Source: an uncultured Prevotella sp. (lineage in GTDB: Bacteria > Bacteroidota > Bacteroidia > Bacteroidales > Bacteroidaceae). Taken from it: DNA of 27,372 nt. Made by a program: the position numbers and the translations under genes. Under the pieces are notes generated by a model. That model was not told the DNA's origin. It ran no database searches and saw only the letters and a list, made by a program, of their open reading frames with translations. Shown here in pieces: positions 1-7,601 of the stretch. Where the stretch lies: NCBI GenBank assembly GCA_900769275.1, contig CAAGGA010000021.1:1-27372 (forward strand), in the 5' to 3' direction. How positions within the stretch are numbered: the first letter of the stretch is position 1; each line of letters begins with the position of its first letter.

Positions 1-190
1 AGGTAACATTCTTCCCTAATTCATCAATGCGTCACCCTAAGTCACCCATTTTTTTGCATAACTAATTGATTTTCAATATACGCTACGTGATGGTGTGCAA
101 AAATGATGAAGTCAGGAAATATAAAAACTTTCATAAAGCAACGGCAAAGCCGAAGACATCGAATCCCGGAAAGTCCTCCGCACTCAATAC

Positions 191-229
191 AAAAAAATCA
201 GCGTCCTCCGCTTTGACAGAGAACGCTGA
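191..229 (-). terminator. intrinsic terminator after susD
   Basis: Read on the minus strand, TCAGCGT (from 223-229) can pair with ACGCTGA (from 198-204). This gives a 7-bp stem with an 18-nt loop, followed directly by seven T (from A191-A197). It lies 55-93 bases past the susD stop codon, which is a suitable place to end the susC-susD transcript. The stem is short, so this is a moderate call. The remaining bases 1-190 show no gene I can support. Confidence 0.5.
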
Positions 230-283
230 AAATACATTCAATAACTAAAATTATTACATCTATATTCTCACGAATACGTTGGA

Positions 284-2314
284 TTAATATCCTTCATTCT
301 GGTCGCAAGCTGGATTCTTGATTATCTCGTCCTCCGGTATCGGCATGAACATCTTCTTCATGTCGAAGTCAAAGTTGCGAGCTGTCTTCCACTGCCTAAT
401 CACTGCGTCACCATTCTGCGGGAGAGAGTTCTTAGGATATACAGTGTTCACGTGATCCTCAAGGAAGCCGGACTTGTGGAGGTCAGAACGGAGGTAAGGC
501 TCTGCATTGAACTCCTTACGACGCTCCTCACCGAGAGCTACCAACCATGCCTCTGACTTGTAGCCCATGTCTGCCTTACGCTTCGTGTAGTATTCCTTTG
601 CAGAAGGAACTTTCACTACTTCCGTGTTGAATGGGAAAGGATAGCCATTGAGGTTTACTGCGTCACCATGTCCGTCGCTGTCTCCATAGTAGTCAGCCAC
701 CTTCTGATGGTGTACGCAGAACTTGGAAAGATCCTTGCCAACCTCAAGGTTACCGAACGCACGGTTACGTATCTGGTCTATCAACTTCCAGCCTTCCTCT
801 GCCTTACCGAGACGGAAGCAGCACTCAGCCTGGTCGAGGAGTACGTTAGCATAACGCTTGAAGTAGATGTGGTCAGGGAGCCAGAGAGCACCTGTTGACC
901 AGTCAGTACCACGTCCGTTACGCCAGTGCTTCATAGAATATACTGTAGGAGCTGGGTCGGCAGCTGCCCAGTGGAAGCCACACCAGCCTACAAACTCCTG
1001 GTTGAATGGGTTGTAGCCGATAGGATGAAGTGGGTCATACTTACCGTTACCTGCCTGCTCATCCCAGTCGTAACCGTCATATTCTGCCTGATTGAATTCA
1101 TATTCGCCATTTTCATTCATCTTGTAACCGCGGAGATACTTAGCGTTAGCCTTGAGCCATTCAGCTGTGGGCTTGTAATGCTGTCCCCATGTAGGATGCT
1201 CCTCTATCCAATGCTGTGAAGGGATGGTGGCAGCTACCATTGAAGCGTCACGACGCTTGTCGAAAGAGCCTGCATACTCGCCGTCAAGATAGTTCTCGAA
1301 GCAGTCATAAAGCTCGTAAGACATCTGGTAAGTACCCCATGCACCGTTTGACGTAGGACCAAAGTAGAAACCTGTCCAACCGCGTGCACCGGCATTGTCG
1401 TTGTCGTCCCATGAACCCCACTTGTCGCCGGAGTTGAGCACAATCTGCCAGATTGCCTCCTTTGGCCATGCCTCATCGGCATCGTAGAGTGTAGAGTAAG
1501 AAGGAGCAAGCTCATAGACACCGCTCTTGATTACCTTGTCGAATGCCTCGTATGCTTTCTGATAGCACTCCTGTGCCTTTTCAGGGCAGGTGAATGCCTT
1601 CCACATATAAGCATCGCCAAGGAACGTCAGAGCCATACCCTTGGTGCAGCGACCATACTGTGCCACGCCCGTACGACCGTCGAACGGCTCCCAGTCCAGA
1701 AGCTCGGCAGCACCCTCGAAGTCACTGATTACGAAGTCCCACATCTCCTCAAAGTCCTTTGCACGAGGCTTTGTAGGAGTGTTGTTGAAATTCTCGCCTG
1801 TCACAAGGATAGGCACGCGGCCGAATGTGTTGGCAAGAGCGAAGAACTGGAATCCGCGGAGAGCCATGGCCTCACCCTTGAGGTGACGCTTGGTGTTCTC
1901 GGAAACCTGAGGTGCATCCTCAAGACCTGCAAGGAAGTCGTTGCAGCGTGATGCACAGGCGTATGACTGACGCCAGAAATCACGCAACTGCTCCGTGCCC
2001 GGCTTCCACTGCTGGGTCATGAAGTCCTTGTCCCAACCGGAAGCCTGTGAGTCCATCGTAGGATGCAGACCGTTGAATATCCAGTACTTGTAAGGGTCAT
2101 CGTTCATGCCGCTACGACGATGGAGGAGGTCGTAGCAGCCGTTCATGCCCTTAATGGCATTTTCATCCGACGAGTACATGGCATCCTCACCGAGCAGTGA
2201 GTAGTGTGTCACGTCGAGGAAATCATTATTGTCGCAGGAAGTGAATGCTACGCATCCTACAATTGCGGCACCGAAATATTTCAAAATATTTTTCATAACT
2301 GATTTATATTTCAT
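284..2314 (-). CDS. susD: SusD/RagB-family outer-membrane glycan-binding lipoprotein
   Basis: This is the surface glycan-binding partner of the SusC transporter encoded just upstream. The chosen ATG (2314) gives 676 residues and has AAAGGA a few bases upstream. Other possible starts are 2329, with five more residues, and 2296. A lipoprotein signal runs to the lipobox AFTSC, with Cys27 as the likely lipidated residue, followed by the Asp/Asn-rich stretch DNNDFLD typical of exported Bacteroidota lipoproteins. The body shows SusD traits: helical repeats with phrases such as EAMALRGFQFFALANTFG near the N-terminus (TPR-like SusD_N) and DQIRNRAF plus RWGEER-like text (LGEERRKEF) near the C-terminus (RagB/SusD domain). 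It is longer than the usual 500-600 residues, as in many xylan-type SusD proteins. The family is clear. The ligand (xylan or xylo-oligosaccharide) is inferred only from the enzymes in the window. Confidence 0.95.
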   Translation of the reverse strand: MKYKSVMKNILKYFGAAIVGCVAFTSCDNNDFLDVTHYSLLGEDAMYSSDENAIKGMNGCYDLLHRRSGMNDDPYKYWIFNGLHPTMDSQASGWDKDFMTQQWKPGTEQLRDFWRQSYACASRCNDFLAGLEDAPQVSENTKRHLKGEAMALRGFQFFALANTFGRVPILVTGENFNNTPTKPRAKDFEEMWDFVISDFEGAAELLDWEPFDGRTGVAQYGRCTKGMALTFLGDAYMWKAFTCPEKAQECYQKAYEAFDKVIKSGVYELAPSYSTLYDADEAWPKEAIWQIVLNSGDKWGSWDDNDNAGARGWTGFYFGPTSNGAWGTYQMSYELYDCFENYLDGEYAGSFDKRRDASMVAATIPSQHWIEEHPTWGQHYKPTAEWLKANAKYLRGYKMNENGEYEFNQAEYDGYDWDEQAGNGKYDPLHPIGYNPFNQEFVGWCGFHWAAADPAPTVYSMKHWRNGRGTDWSTGALWLPDHIYFKRYANVLLDQAECCFRLGKAEEGWKLIDQIRNRAFGNLEVGKDLSKFCVHHQKVADYYGDSDGHGDAVNLNGYPFPFNTEVVKVPSAKEYYTKRKADMGYKSEAWLVALGEERRKEFNAEPYLRSDLHKSGFLEDHVNTVYPKNSLPQNGDAVIRQWKTARNFDFDMKKMFMPIPEDEIIKNPACDQNEGY

Positions 2315-2338
2315 TCCATCCTTTCCCATCGGTCAAGC

Positions 2339-2356
2339 CGTGACATCCGAGTCACG
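2339..2356 (-). other. small hairpin between susC and susD
   Basis: CGTGAC and GTCACG form a perfect 6-bp stem around a 6-nt loop in the gap between the susC stop (2396) and the susD start (2314). It has no T-run, so it is not a normal intrinsic terminator. It could modulate the susC:susD expression ratio or mRNA processing, but this is speculative and a stem of this size may occur by chance. Confidence 0.3.
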
Positions 2357-2395
2357 TAACACCTGACCTGACGGAAACGTCGGAATCCTTAATTA

Positions 2396-5300
2396 TTAGA
2401 ATGTTACATTAACTCCGAAATTGTATGTACGTGGCATTGGGTAGCGACCGGTGTCAAGACCTGTATAGAGCACTGAACCCTGTCCGCACTCCGGATCTCC
2501 GTATTTGTTGTATGGAGAGAAACAAGCCAGGTTCTGAACGCCTACATAGACACGGGCATTCTGTATCATGAATTTCTGAGTGATGGCGCGTGGTACGGTG
2601 TAACCTATCTGGAGGTTGGAAATCTTGAGGAAGTTGCCGTTCATTATCCATGCGTCGCTTGCACGCATATTGTTGTTCTTGTCAACGATGGAGAGGCGTG
2701 GAAGCGTTCCGTTAGGATTGGATGGTGACCATGCTGCAGCAGCTGCCTCGCTCAGGATATTCGGTGAGCAACCGTCGTCAGAAGAGAACATATTGGAGAG
2801 GCGCATTGCTGAGTAAGAGAAGATGTCCTGACCCAATACGCCGTGCATCTGGATGTTGGCATCCCAGTTCTTCCAAGTAAGACCGATGTTGAAGCCATAG
2901 TTGAATGCAGGGAAACCGTTTCCGAGCACTTCCCTGTCGTCAGAGCTGAGCTTGCCGTCACCGTTGAGGTCCTTGAAGCGATAGTCACCAATCTTTGTCT
3001 CTGTAGCGTCATTGCCGTTAGGAATAGAAGCCAGGTAAGCGTCAAGCTCTTCCTGAGTGCGGATGATGCCGTCAGTGCGGTATCCGTAGAATGAACCTAC
3101 TGCCTCACCTTCCATGCAGACAGAGTGGTTGCCCCAGTGATAACCACCGTCAGCACCTACTGCACCTGTGTTGGAGCCGTCACCTGTTCCCTGACCGGAT
3201 GAGTCAGAGTTAGTATTGAATACAGGGTCACCCATCTTCTTTACCTCATTCTTCAGAGTAGAACCTGTGAATGTCACGTTGAGGGCAAGGTCGTTGCTGA
3301 AACGCTTGTTCCATCCTACCATGAACTCGAAGCCCTTGTTCTGTATCTCACCGTAGTTGGTGTAGAGCTGCTGGTAACCGGATGAAGAACGGATCTGACG
3401 ATAGAGGAGCAGGTCCTTGGATGTACGTACGAAGAAGTCGAGTCCGACTACGAGCTGGCTTCCGAAGAATGCTGCGTCGATACCGATGTTGGTCTGCTCA
3501 TTGGTCTCCCACTTGAGCTTGGCATCCTTGAGCACTGGGTAGTAACCCTTGGTCACGTTAGGATTGTTGCCGAGACCTATTGATGCGCCGGGACCGTAGA
3601 ACACGTACATGCCGTTCACGTTAAGACCGTTTACTGACAGGTCTGTAGCACCACCGGAGTTACCTGTCTGACCCCAACCGAGACGGAGTTTCAGGTTGTC
3701 AATCCACTTCACGTCTTTCATGAAGCTTTCTTCAGAGACGCGCCATCCCAATGCTGCTGACGGGAAAGTGCCCCAGTGGTTCATGGAACCGAAGTTGGAA
3801 GAACCATCACGACGTACCGTAGCAGTCAGGAGGTAGCGGTCCATGAGAGAGTATGTAGCACGACCGAAGTAAGAGATACCGCGTGACTCAAGGTTGAGAG
3901 CACCGTTACCCTTGCGGCTGTCGAACTTGTTTGTCGTGAGGGCGATGTCACGGTTGTTCGGTGACTCGAAGCCTGTTGCGCTGGCACCGGTCCACTGACC
4001 GTACCAGCGTGATACTTCATTACCCAACATGAGGTTCACGTCATGTATGCCGTTGCCCCAGTGATATGTAAGGGTGTTGGAGATATAGAGTGTCTGGCTG
4101 TCAGAGTTGCTCAGGTTGAAAGCATACTCGTTGTTGTCACGCGGAGCATAGTAAGCGTCACCCGTAGCACCGTCAGCACCTGCGAGACCCTGTACTACAT
4201 TGAGCCACTCACCGTTTACCTGGTTGAAACGCTGAACGTAGATACCGCCGCTGAAACTGTTTGAAGAAGCGGAGTTGTAGTCGTATGAAACGAGAGTCTT
4301 GAACGTAAGGCCTTCAAGCGGGGTGATGGCGAGGTAAGCACTTGCAAGGGTACGGTTAGTACGGTTGCGGGCATTGTTTTCCATCTGCTTAGCATACATA
4401 TTACCAAGAGTGTTGCCCCAGAAACCGTCGTTGAAGTTCTTACCACCAGCTACCTCACCGAATGTGCCGTCAGGGTTTACTACATTAGGAGATACGTACG
4501 TGCCTGCAGGTACACCTTTATATGTTACTGTGCTGCTCGTGATGAAGTCCATGGAAGGGCAAGCGAAAGCGTAGTCACGAAGAGAAGAAAGGTTACCGAA
4601 GTTACCTACTGAACTGTTGGAACCATGGGCATCAGTATGAGTGAAGCTGACATCTACACCATACTGGAGATACTTGTTCACCTGAGTATTTACGTTTGCA
4701 CGTGCTGTAATACGCTGATACTGAGAATTTACTACGATACCGTCGTTGCGGAGGAAACCGAGAGATGCAGAGTAAGTAGTCTTGTCATTGCCGCCGGAAG
4801 TGGAGATGTTGTAGTTCTGCTTCCATGCAGCGTCGGTCATAACGTCCTGCCAGTCGATGGCCTTGCGCTTGCCGTCGTACTCTGCAGTCCATACAGGGTT
4901 CCACATGATGGCATTGCCGTTGGCATCCACCTGTCCGTCATTGATACGGGCCTGACGGAGGTTTGCTGCATAACCATCAACGCCACATACGTCAAGAGCG
5001 CTTGAAAGGGTCTGGAGACCGAAGTCGGCAGTAACGTTTATGTTGGAGTGTCCCTTGCTGCCGTGCTTCGTGGTAATCATGATGACACCGTTGGCACCTG
5101 CAGCACCGTAGATGGCTGTGGCAGAAGCGTCCTTGAGGATGTCGATGCTCTCTACGTCAGAAGGAGACACGAAGTCGGCATTGGTGCCCACCTGGATACC
5201 ATCGACCACGTAAAGAGGCGCAGCGGAACCGTTGATGGTAGCGACACCGCGGATGCGTATCTGTGCCTTGGAGTCAGGAGCACCGTCCTGCATCGTCACG

Positions 5301-5764
5301 AGCACGCCGGGGGCTGAACCCTGAAGTCCCTGACTGATGTTTACAGGGGATTTCTTCATCATTGCAGCCTGATCGACAGATACCACGGAACCCGTGATGT
5401 CAGACTTCTTCATCGTACCGTAACCTACCACCACCACGTCGCTGAGCGTCGTGTTGTCTTCTTCGAGAACGATGGTAAGGTTTGTCTTGCCATTGACAGC
5501 GACGCGCTTTGTGACATAGCCCACGTAGCTGATGGCGAGCGTTGCGCTGGCATCCGCCTTTACCGAGAACTGACCGTCAACGTCAGTGACAGCTCCCGAG
5601 GCAGTTCCCACCACCTTGACTGTTGCACCGATGACAGGTTCTCCTGCCTGGTCCTTTACGATACCCTTTACGCTCTGAGCCAAGGCTGAGAGGGAAAAGA
5701 GAGAGAGGATGGAAAGGATAAGGCACACCTTACCCAATTTGCCAAACTTTTCTGATTTTCGCAT
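2396..5764 (-). CDS. susC: SusC-family TonB-dependent outer-membrane transporter
   Basis: This 1122-residue protein imports oligosaccharides through the outer membrane, using energy from TonB/ExbBD. Residues 1-30 form a signal peptide ending in SALAQ. A carboxypeptidase-regulatory-like beta-sandwich follows (about 32-105, starting VKGIVKDQAGEPVIGATV). A TonB-box-like segment DVVVVGYG lies near 109-116. The plug (about 115-235) carries the SusC hallmark text LYVVDGI and DVESIDILKDASATAIYG followed by GANGVIMITTK. The rest is a beta-barrel ending in the aromatic residue F (NFGVNVTF). The ATG at 5764 precedes a good signal peptide. No Shine-Dalgarno sequence is present, as is common in this phylum. 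It is the first gene of a two-gene unit with susD, 81 bases downstream. The substrate is unproven and xylan is inferred from context. Confidence 0.97.
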   Translation of the reverse strand: MRKSEKFGKLGKVCLILSILSLFSLSALAQSVKGIVKDQAGEPVIGATVKVVGTASGAVTDVDGQFSVKADASATLAISYVGYVTKRVAVNGKTNLTIVLEEDNTTLSDVVVVGYGTMKKSDITGSVVSVDQAAMMKKSPVNISQGLQGSAPGVLVTMQDGAPDSKAQIRIRGVATINGSAAPLYVVDGIQVGTNADFVSPSDVESIDILKDASATAIYGAAGANGVIMITTKHGSKGHSNINVTADFGLQTLSSALDVCGVDGYAANLRQARINDGQVDANGNAIMWNPVWTAEYDGKRKAIDWQDVMTDAAWKQNYNISTSGGNDKTTYSASLGFLRNDGIVVNSQYQRITARANVNTQVNKYLQYGVDVSFTHTDAHGSNSSVGNFGNLSSLRDYAFACPSMDFITSSTVTYKGVPAGTYVSPNVVNPDGTFGEVAGGKNFNDGFWGNTLGNMYAKQMENNARNRTNRTLASAYLAITPLEGLTFKTLVSYDYNSASSNSFSGGIYVQRFNQVNGEWLNVVQGLAGADGATGDAYYAPRDNNEYAFNLSNSDSQTLYISNTLTYHWGNGIHDVNLMLGNEVSRWYGQWTGASATGFESPNNRDIALTTNKFDSRKGNGALNLESRGISYFGRATYSLMDRYLLTATVRRDGSSNFGSMNHWGTFPSAALGWRVSEESFMKDVKWIDNLKLRLGWGQTGNSGGATDLSVNGLNVNGMYVFYGPGASIGLGNNPNVTKGYYPVLKDAKLKWETNEQTNIGIDAAFFGSQLVVGLDFFVRTSKDLLLYRQIRSSSGYQQLYTNYGEIQNKGFEFMVGWNKRFSNDLALNVTFTGSTLKNEVKKMGDPVFNTNSDSSGQGTGDGSNTGAVGADGGYHWGNHSVCMEGEAVGSFYGYRTDGIIRTQEELDAYLASIPNGNDATETKIGDYRFKDLNGDGKLSSDDREVLGNGFPAFNYGFNIGLTWKNWDANIQMHGVLGQDIFSYSAMRLSNMFSSDDGCSPNILSEAAAAAWSPSNPNGTLPRLSIVDKNNNMRASDAWIMNGNFLKISNLQIGYTVPRAITQKFMIQNARVYVGVQNLACFSPYNKYGDPECGQGSVLYTGLDTGRYPMPRTYNFGVNVTF

Positions 5765-5860
5765 TTTTGTTTAGGTTTTGATTAGTTAATAAATTTGAGA
5801 TATAAGTAATATTTCTGGATAATCCGTAAAAGTTTGCACAACTTTCATACAAAATCGCTG

Positions 5861-5929
5861 CAAAGTTAAAAAATTGCAATATTATATAAAAATATCTGCG
5901 TTACAAATTGACATACGATTTGTTACAAA
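5861..5929 (-). promoter_or_regulatory. susC promoter with upstream direct repeats
   Basis: On the minus strand TAACTTTG (5861-5868), followed by CAG, fits the Bacteroidota -7 consensus TAnnTTTG. Transcription would start near 5855, giving a leader of about 90 nt before the susC ATG. No clear -33 TTG is visible. Upstream, TTTGTAAC occurs twice as a direct repeat (5922-5929 and 5900-5907) with starts 22 bp apart, about two helical turns, centred roughly 35-65 bp before the start site. Such spacing is typical for activators of glycan-use operons such as hybrid two-component or SusR-type regulators, but the regulator is not in the window. Confidence 0.45.
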
Positions 5930-6102
5930 GAAAATACATCACAAGTACGAATCTCCGGGAGATTAGGCTCAAGGCATGCGAAAATGTCCGCACGATGTCA
6001 CATTATAATACGTCGGTGTTTCAAAATCAGCCATTTTATCGGAATGAAACACATTCGTCCTTATATGTAACGGAATTTCTTTCCGCTCCGCGAAATATGT
6101 AT

Positions 6103-6110
6103 TATCTTTG
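6103..6110 (+). promoter_or_regulatory. plus-strand -7 promoter element
   Basis: TATCTTTG followed by C fits the Bacteroidota -7 consensus TAnnTTTG. A weak T-rich -33 region (CTTTC near 6079-6083) lies about 20 bp upstream. It is the only good plus-strand promoter I see in this gap, and a strong plus-oriented terminator follows at 6190-6232. Together they define the candidate small RNA. Confidence 0.4.
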
Positions 6111-6116
6111 CATCGT

Positions 6117-6232
6117 GAATTTAAAAGTGGAACGGAAACATAGGAATATTTTATTTTAATTAAGTATCCATGTTTTTTAGGTTAGTTACATAAAGAGACC
6201 CCATCGTGAGGATGCGGTCTCTTTATTTTTTT
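6117..6232 (+). ncRNA. candidate small RNA or tiny-ORF transcript
   Basis: The interval is bounded by the plus-strand -7 box at 6103-6110 and the strong terminator at 6190-6232, and would make a transcript of about 115 nt. It lies antiparallel to every gene in the window and upstream of susC. Two tiny reading frames occur: a GTG-started one of 14 codons ending before 6160 (VNLKVERKHRNILF), and ATG TTT TTT at 6170 encoding MFFRLVT, whose TAA stop overlaps the terminator stem. I do not recognise an RNA family. It could be a trans-acting sRNA, a leader left over from a lost gene, or noise from a fortuitous promoter match. Confidence 0.4.
6190..6232 (+). terminator. strong plus-strand intrinsic terminator
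   Basis: ATAAAGAGACC (6190-6200) pairs with GGTCTCTTTAT (6216-6226). Inside, CATC (6202-6205) pairs with GATG (6211-6214) around the loop GTGAG, with a single C-C mismatch between the two stems. A run of seven T (6226-6232) follows. The T-run is on the plus-strand side; the other side has only a short T-rich stretch, so the main direction is plus. No plus-strand protein gene ends here. Confidence 0.75.
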
Positions 6233-6236
6233 ATGC

Positions 6237-6383
6237 CTACCATGATTTATTCTCGTCTCTGAACGGTGCTTCCTCAATGCTTACGTTCATAACAAAAGCG
6301 TATTGTGCTATGCTTCTTTCTTTGGTACCAACGTAAGTTCGGAGTATTAAAAGACAGACCATGCAATGCATAAGGCTTGGCAT
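6237..6383 (-). other. 48-codon ORF, possible dispersed-repeat fragment
   Basis: An open frame starts at ATG 6381-6383 and ends in TAG at 6237, encoding 48 residues that finish IEEAPFRDENKSW. The C-terminal half reads like natural protein (GTKERSIAQYAFVMNVS). However, the same DNA stretch has a second diverged copy at 6659-6688 that is not open, so it may be a repeat element or a gene fragment. It has no recognisable promoter or family. It lies downstream of the phosphodiesterase operon's hairpin and just past the small-RNA terminator. Confidence 0.25.
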
Positions 6384-6688
6384 AAGCGGTCAGCCTAACG
6401 GTGTGCGCATATCCTGAACGCCACAATGTCATCAACACGGCAATGATTATTTTGTCCTATTCCCCATGATTATAATCTATATTTGTAACTCACAATAGAT
6501 CAACGAGATACAAAAAAGCATTGATATTACGCTGCAAAAGCATTGCTTTTAGGCGGTAATATCAATGCTTTCACAGGCTAATATCAATGCTTTCACAGGC
6601 TAATATCAATGAGATTGTTTTGTCCTATCCCGACCTGCCTTCGGACAAACGTTAAATATCATAACAAAAGTGCACTATACGATGCTTC
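6287..6688. repeat. pairs of diverged direct repeats in the 6.3-6.7 kb gap
   Basis: A 30-bp segment beginning TCATAACAAAAG occurs at 6287-6316 and 6659-6688, differing at about 6 positions by hand alignment. TTTTGTCCTAT occurs at 6450-6460 and 6618-6628. The two pairs flank the inverted-repeat array at 6511-6611, giving a mosaic with no convincing gene. The rest of 6384-6510 and 6689-6809 shows nothing I can name. Confidence 0.5.
6511..6611. repeat. nested inverted-repeat array A, probable minus-strand terminator
   Basis: AAAGCATTGATATTAC (6515-6530) is a perfect 16-bp inverted repeat of 6556-6571. Between them AAAAGCA-T-TGCTTTT (6536-6550) forms a second small palindrome. The right arm begins a 22-bp tandem unit at 6557-6578, repeated exactly at 6579-6600, with an 11-base partial third copy (6601-6611). 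Read on the minus strand, the outer hairpin is followed by a six-T run (from 6512-6517), so it can terminate the operon whose last stop codon is at 6810. A related array is found at 22541-22678. Confidence 0.7.
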
Positions 6689-6809
6689 CGACCCTGTTTG
6701 TTACGACATAAAAAGGATGTAAATGGCGGTGGCTAATCCCTCATACCTGTTTCGTATTACACGATGTTTCTTTTGCCTGCGGCTCCGTTATCTGAGCATT
6801 GCACTATGT

Positions 6810-7589
6810 TTATTGCTCCTCGCAAGATGCGGAACCTACGAGCGACATTGCTCTGTCGGGATGGTCTGTGGTGATATAATCCACACCGAGACGGGCAAAA
6901 CGGGATATTTCCTCGTCGAGATTTATCGTCCATACGTTGACGTTCATGCCCAGGCTATGGGCTTCCTCTATCCATTCGGGATGTTGCAGGAGTGCCGGAC
7001 CGTAGTAGTCAATGCCATTGATGCCGTGTTTTCTCACCTCAGCGGGCGACATATCGCTCCTCAGATATGCGATATTGGCTTCGGGGACTGCCTCTGACAG
7101 TCTTTCACAGACATTCATGCTGAATGAGATGTAATCAACCCTGTCCTGCATGACCAGTTCGTTCACCAGACGAACCACCTCCGCCACGCACCTGTCCTCA
7201 TTCTCTTTCGCCTTGTGTGGCTTTATCTCCAGCACCATCTTTGCACCGTTTCCGAGGGCAAGACCTGCCAGAAGATAACGCTGCAACGTTGGCAACGTTT
7301 CGCCATTGCATAGTTTTTTGTCCTTAATATCGGAATAATTAGCGCTCTCTATCTCTATGCCTTCGATGTCTGCGTCGTGGTTGACCACACAGACTCCGTC
7401 TTTCGTTATTGACACGTCAAACTCCGAACCGTAACATCCCGCCCTGTCCGCATTGAGAAGCGAGGAGAGAGAGTTCTGCGCAGAGCCTTCCTGTTTCCAG
7501 AAGCCACGATGGGCTACAATCCGCGGCAAAGCAATGGCGGCAGAGAAAACCGCCATTGCAAGTGCGAAAACAAAAAATAGTCTTTTCAT
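6810..7589 (-). CDS. secreted glycerophosphodiester phosphodiesterase
   Basis: This 259-residue enzyme hydrolyses glycerophosphodiesters to glycerol-3-phosphate and an alcohol. A signal peptide (about 1-20, MKRLFFVFALAMAVFSAAIA) sends it to the periplasm or beyond. The GDPD signature is intact: AHRG with His27-Arg28, SEFDV with Glu56 and Asp58 (metal ligands), NHD with His71 (the second catalytic histidine), and the metal-binding Glu121 in VLEIKPH. The C-terminal NVWTINLDEEISRFARLGVDYITTDHP is also classic for the family. It starts 12 bases after the stop of the upstream Oar-like receptor gene, so the two are co-transcribed. A role in scavenging phosphate, glycerol or head groups is an inference. 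The family call is firm. Confidence 0.93.
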   Translation of the reverse strand: MKRLFFVFALAMAVFSAAIALPRIVAHRGFWKQEGSAQNSLSSLLNADRAGCYGSEFDVSITKDGVCVVNHDADIEGIEIESANYSDIKDKKLCNGETLPTLQRYLLAGLALGNGAKMVLEIKPHKAKENEDRCVAEVVRLVNELVMQDRVDYISFSMNVCERLSEAVPEANIAYLRSDMSPAEVRKHGINGIDYYGPALLQHPEWIEEAHSLGMNVNVWTINLDEEISRFARLGVDYITTDHPDRAMSLVGSASCEEQ

Positions 7590-7601
7590 AGATTAGATTT
7601 A

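Noticed and set aside
66..248. 60-codon plus-strand ORF near the left edge
   Set aside because: It needs a TTG start, its composition is low in structure (Lys, Ser, Asn, Thr), it has no promoter, and it overlaps the minus-strand terminator of susD.
6511..6611. short CRISPR-like array
   Set aside because: The 22-bp units follow each other without spacers, and there are only two full copies and no cas genes.
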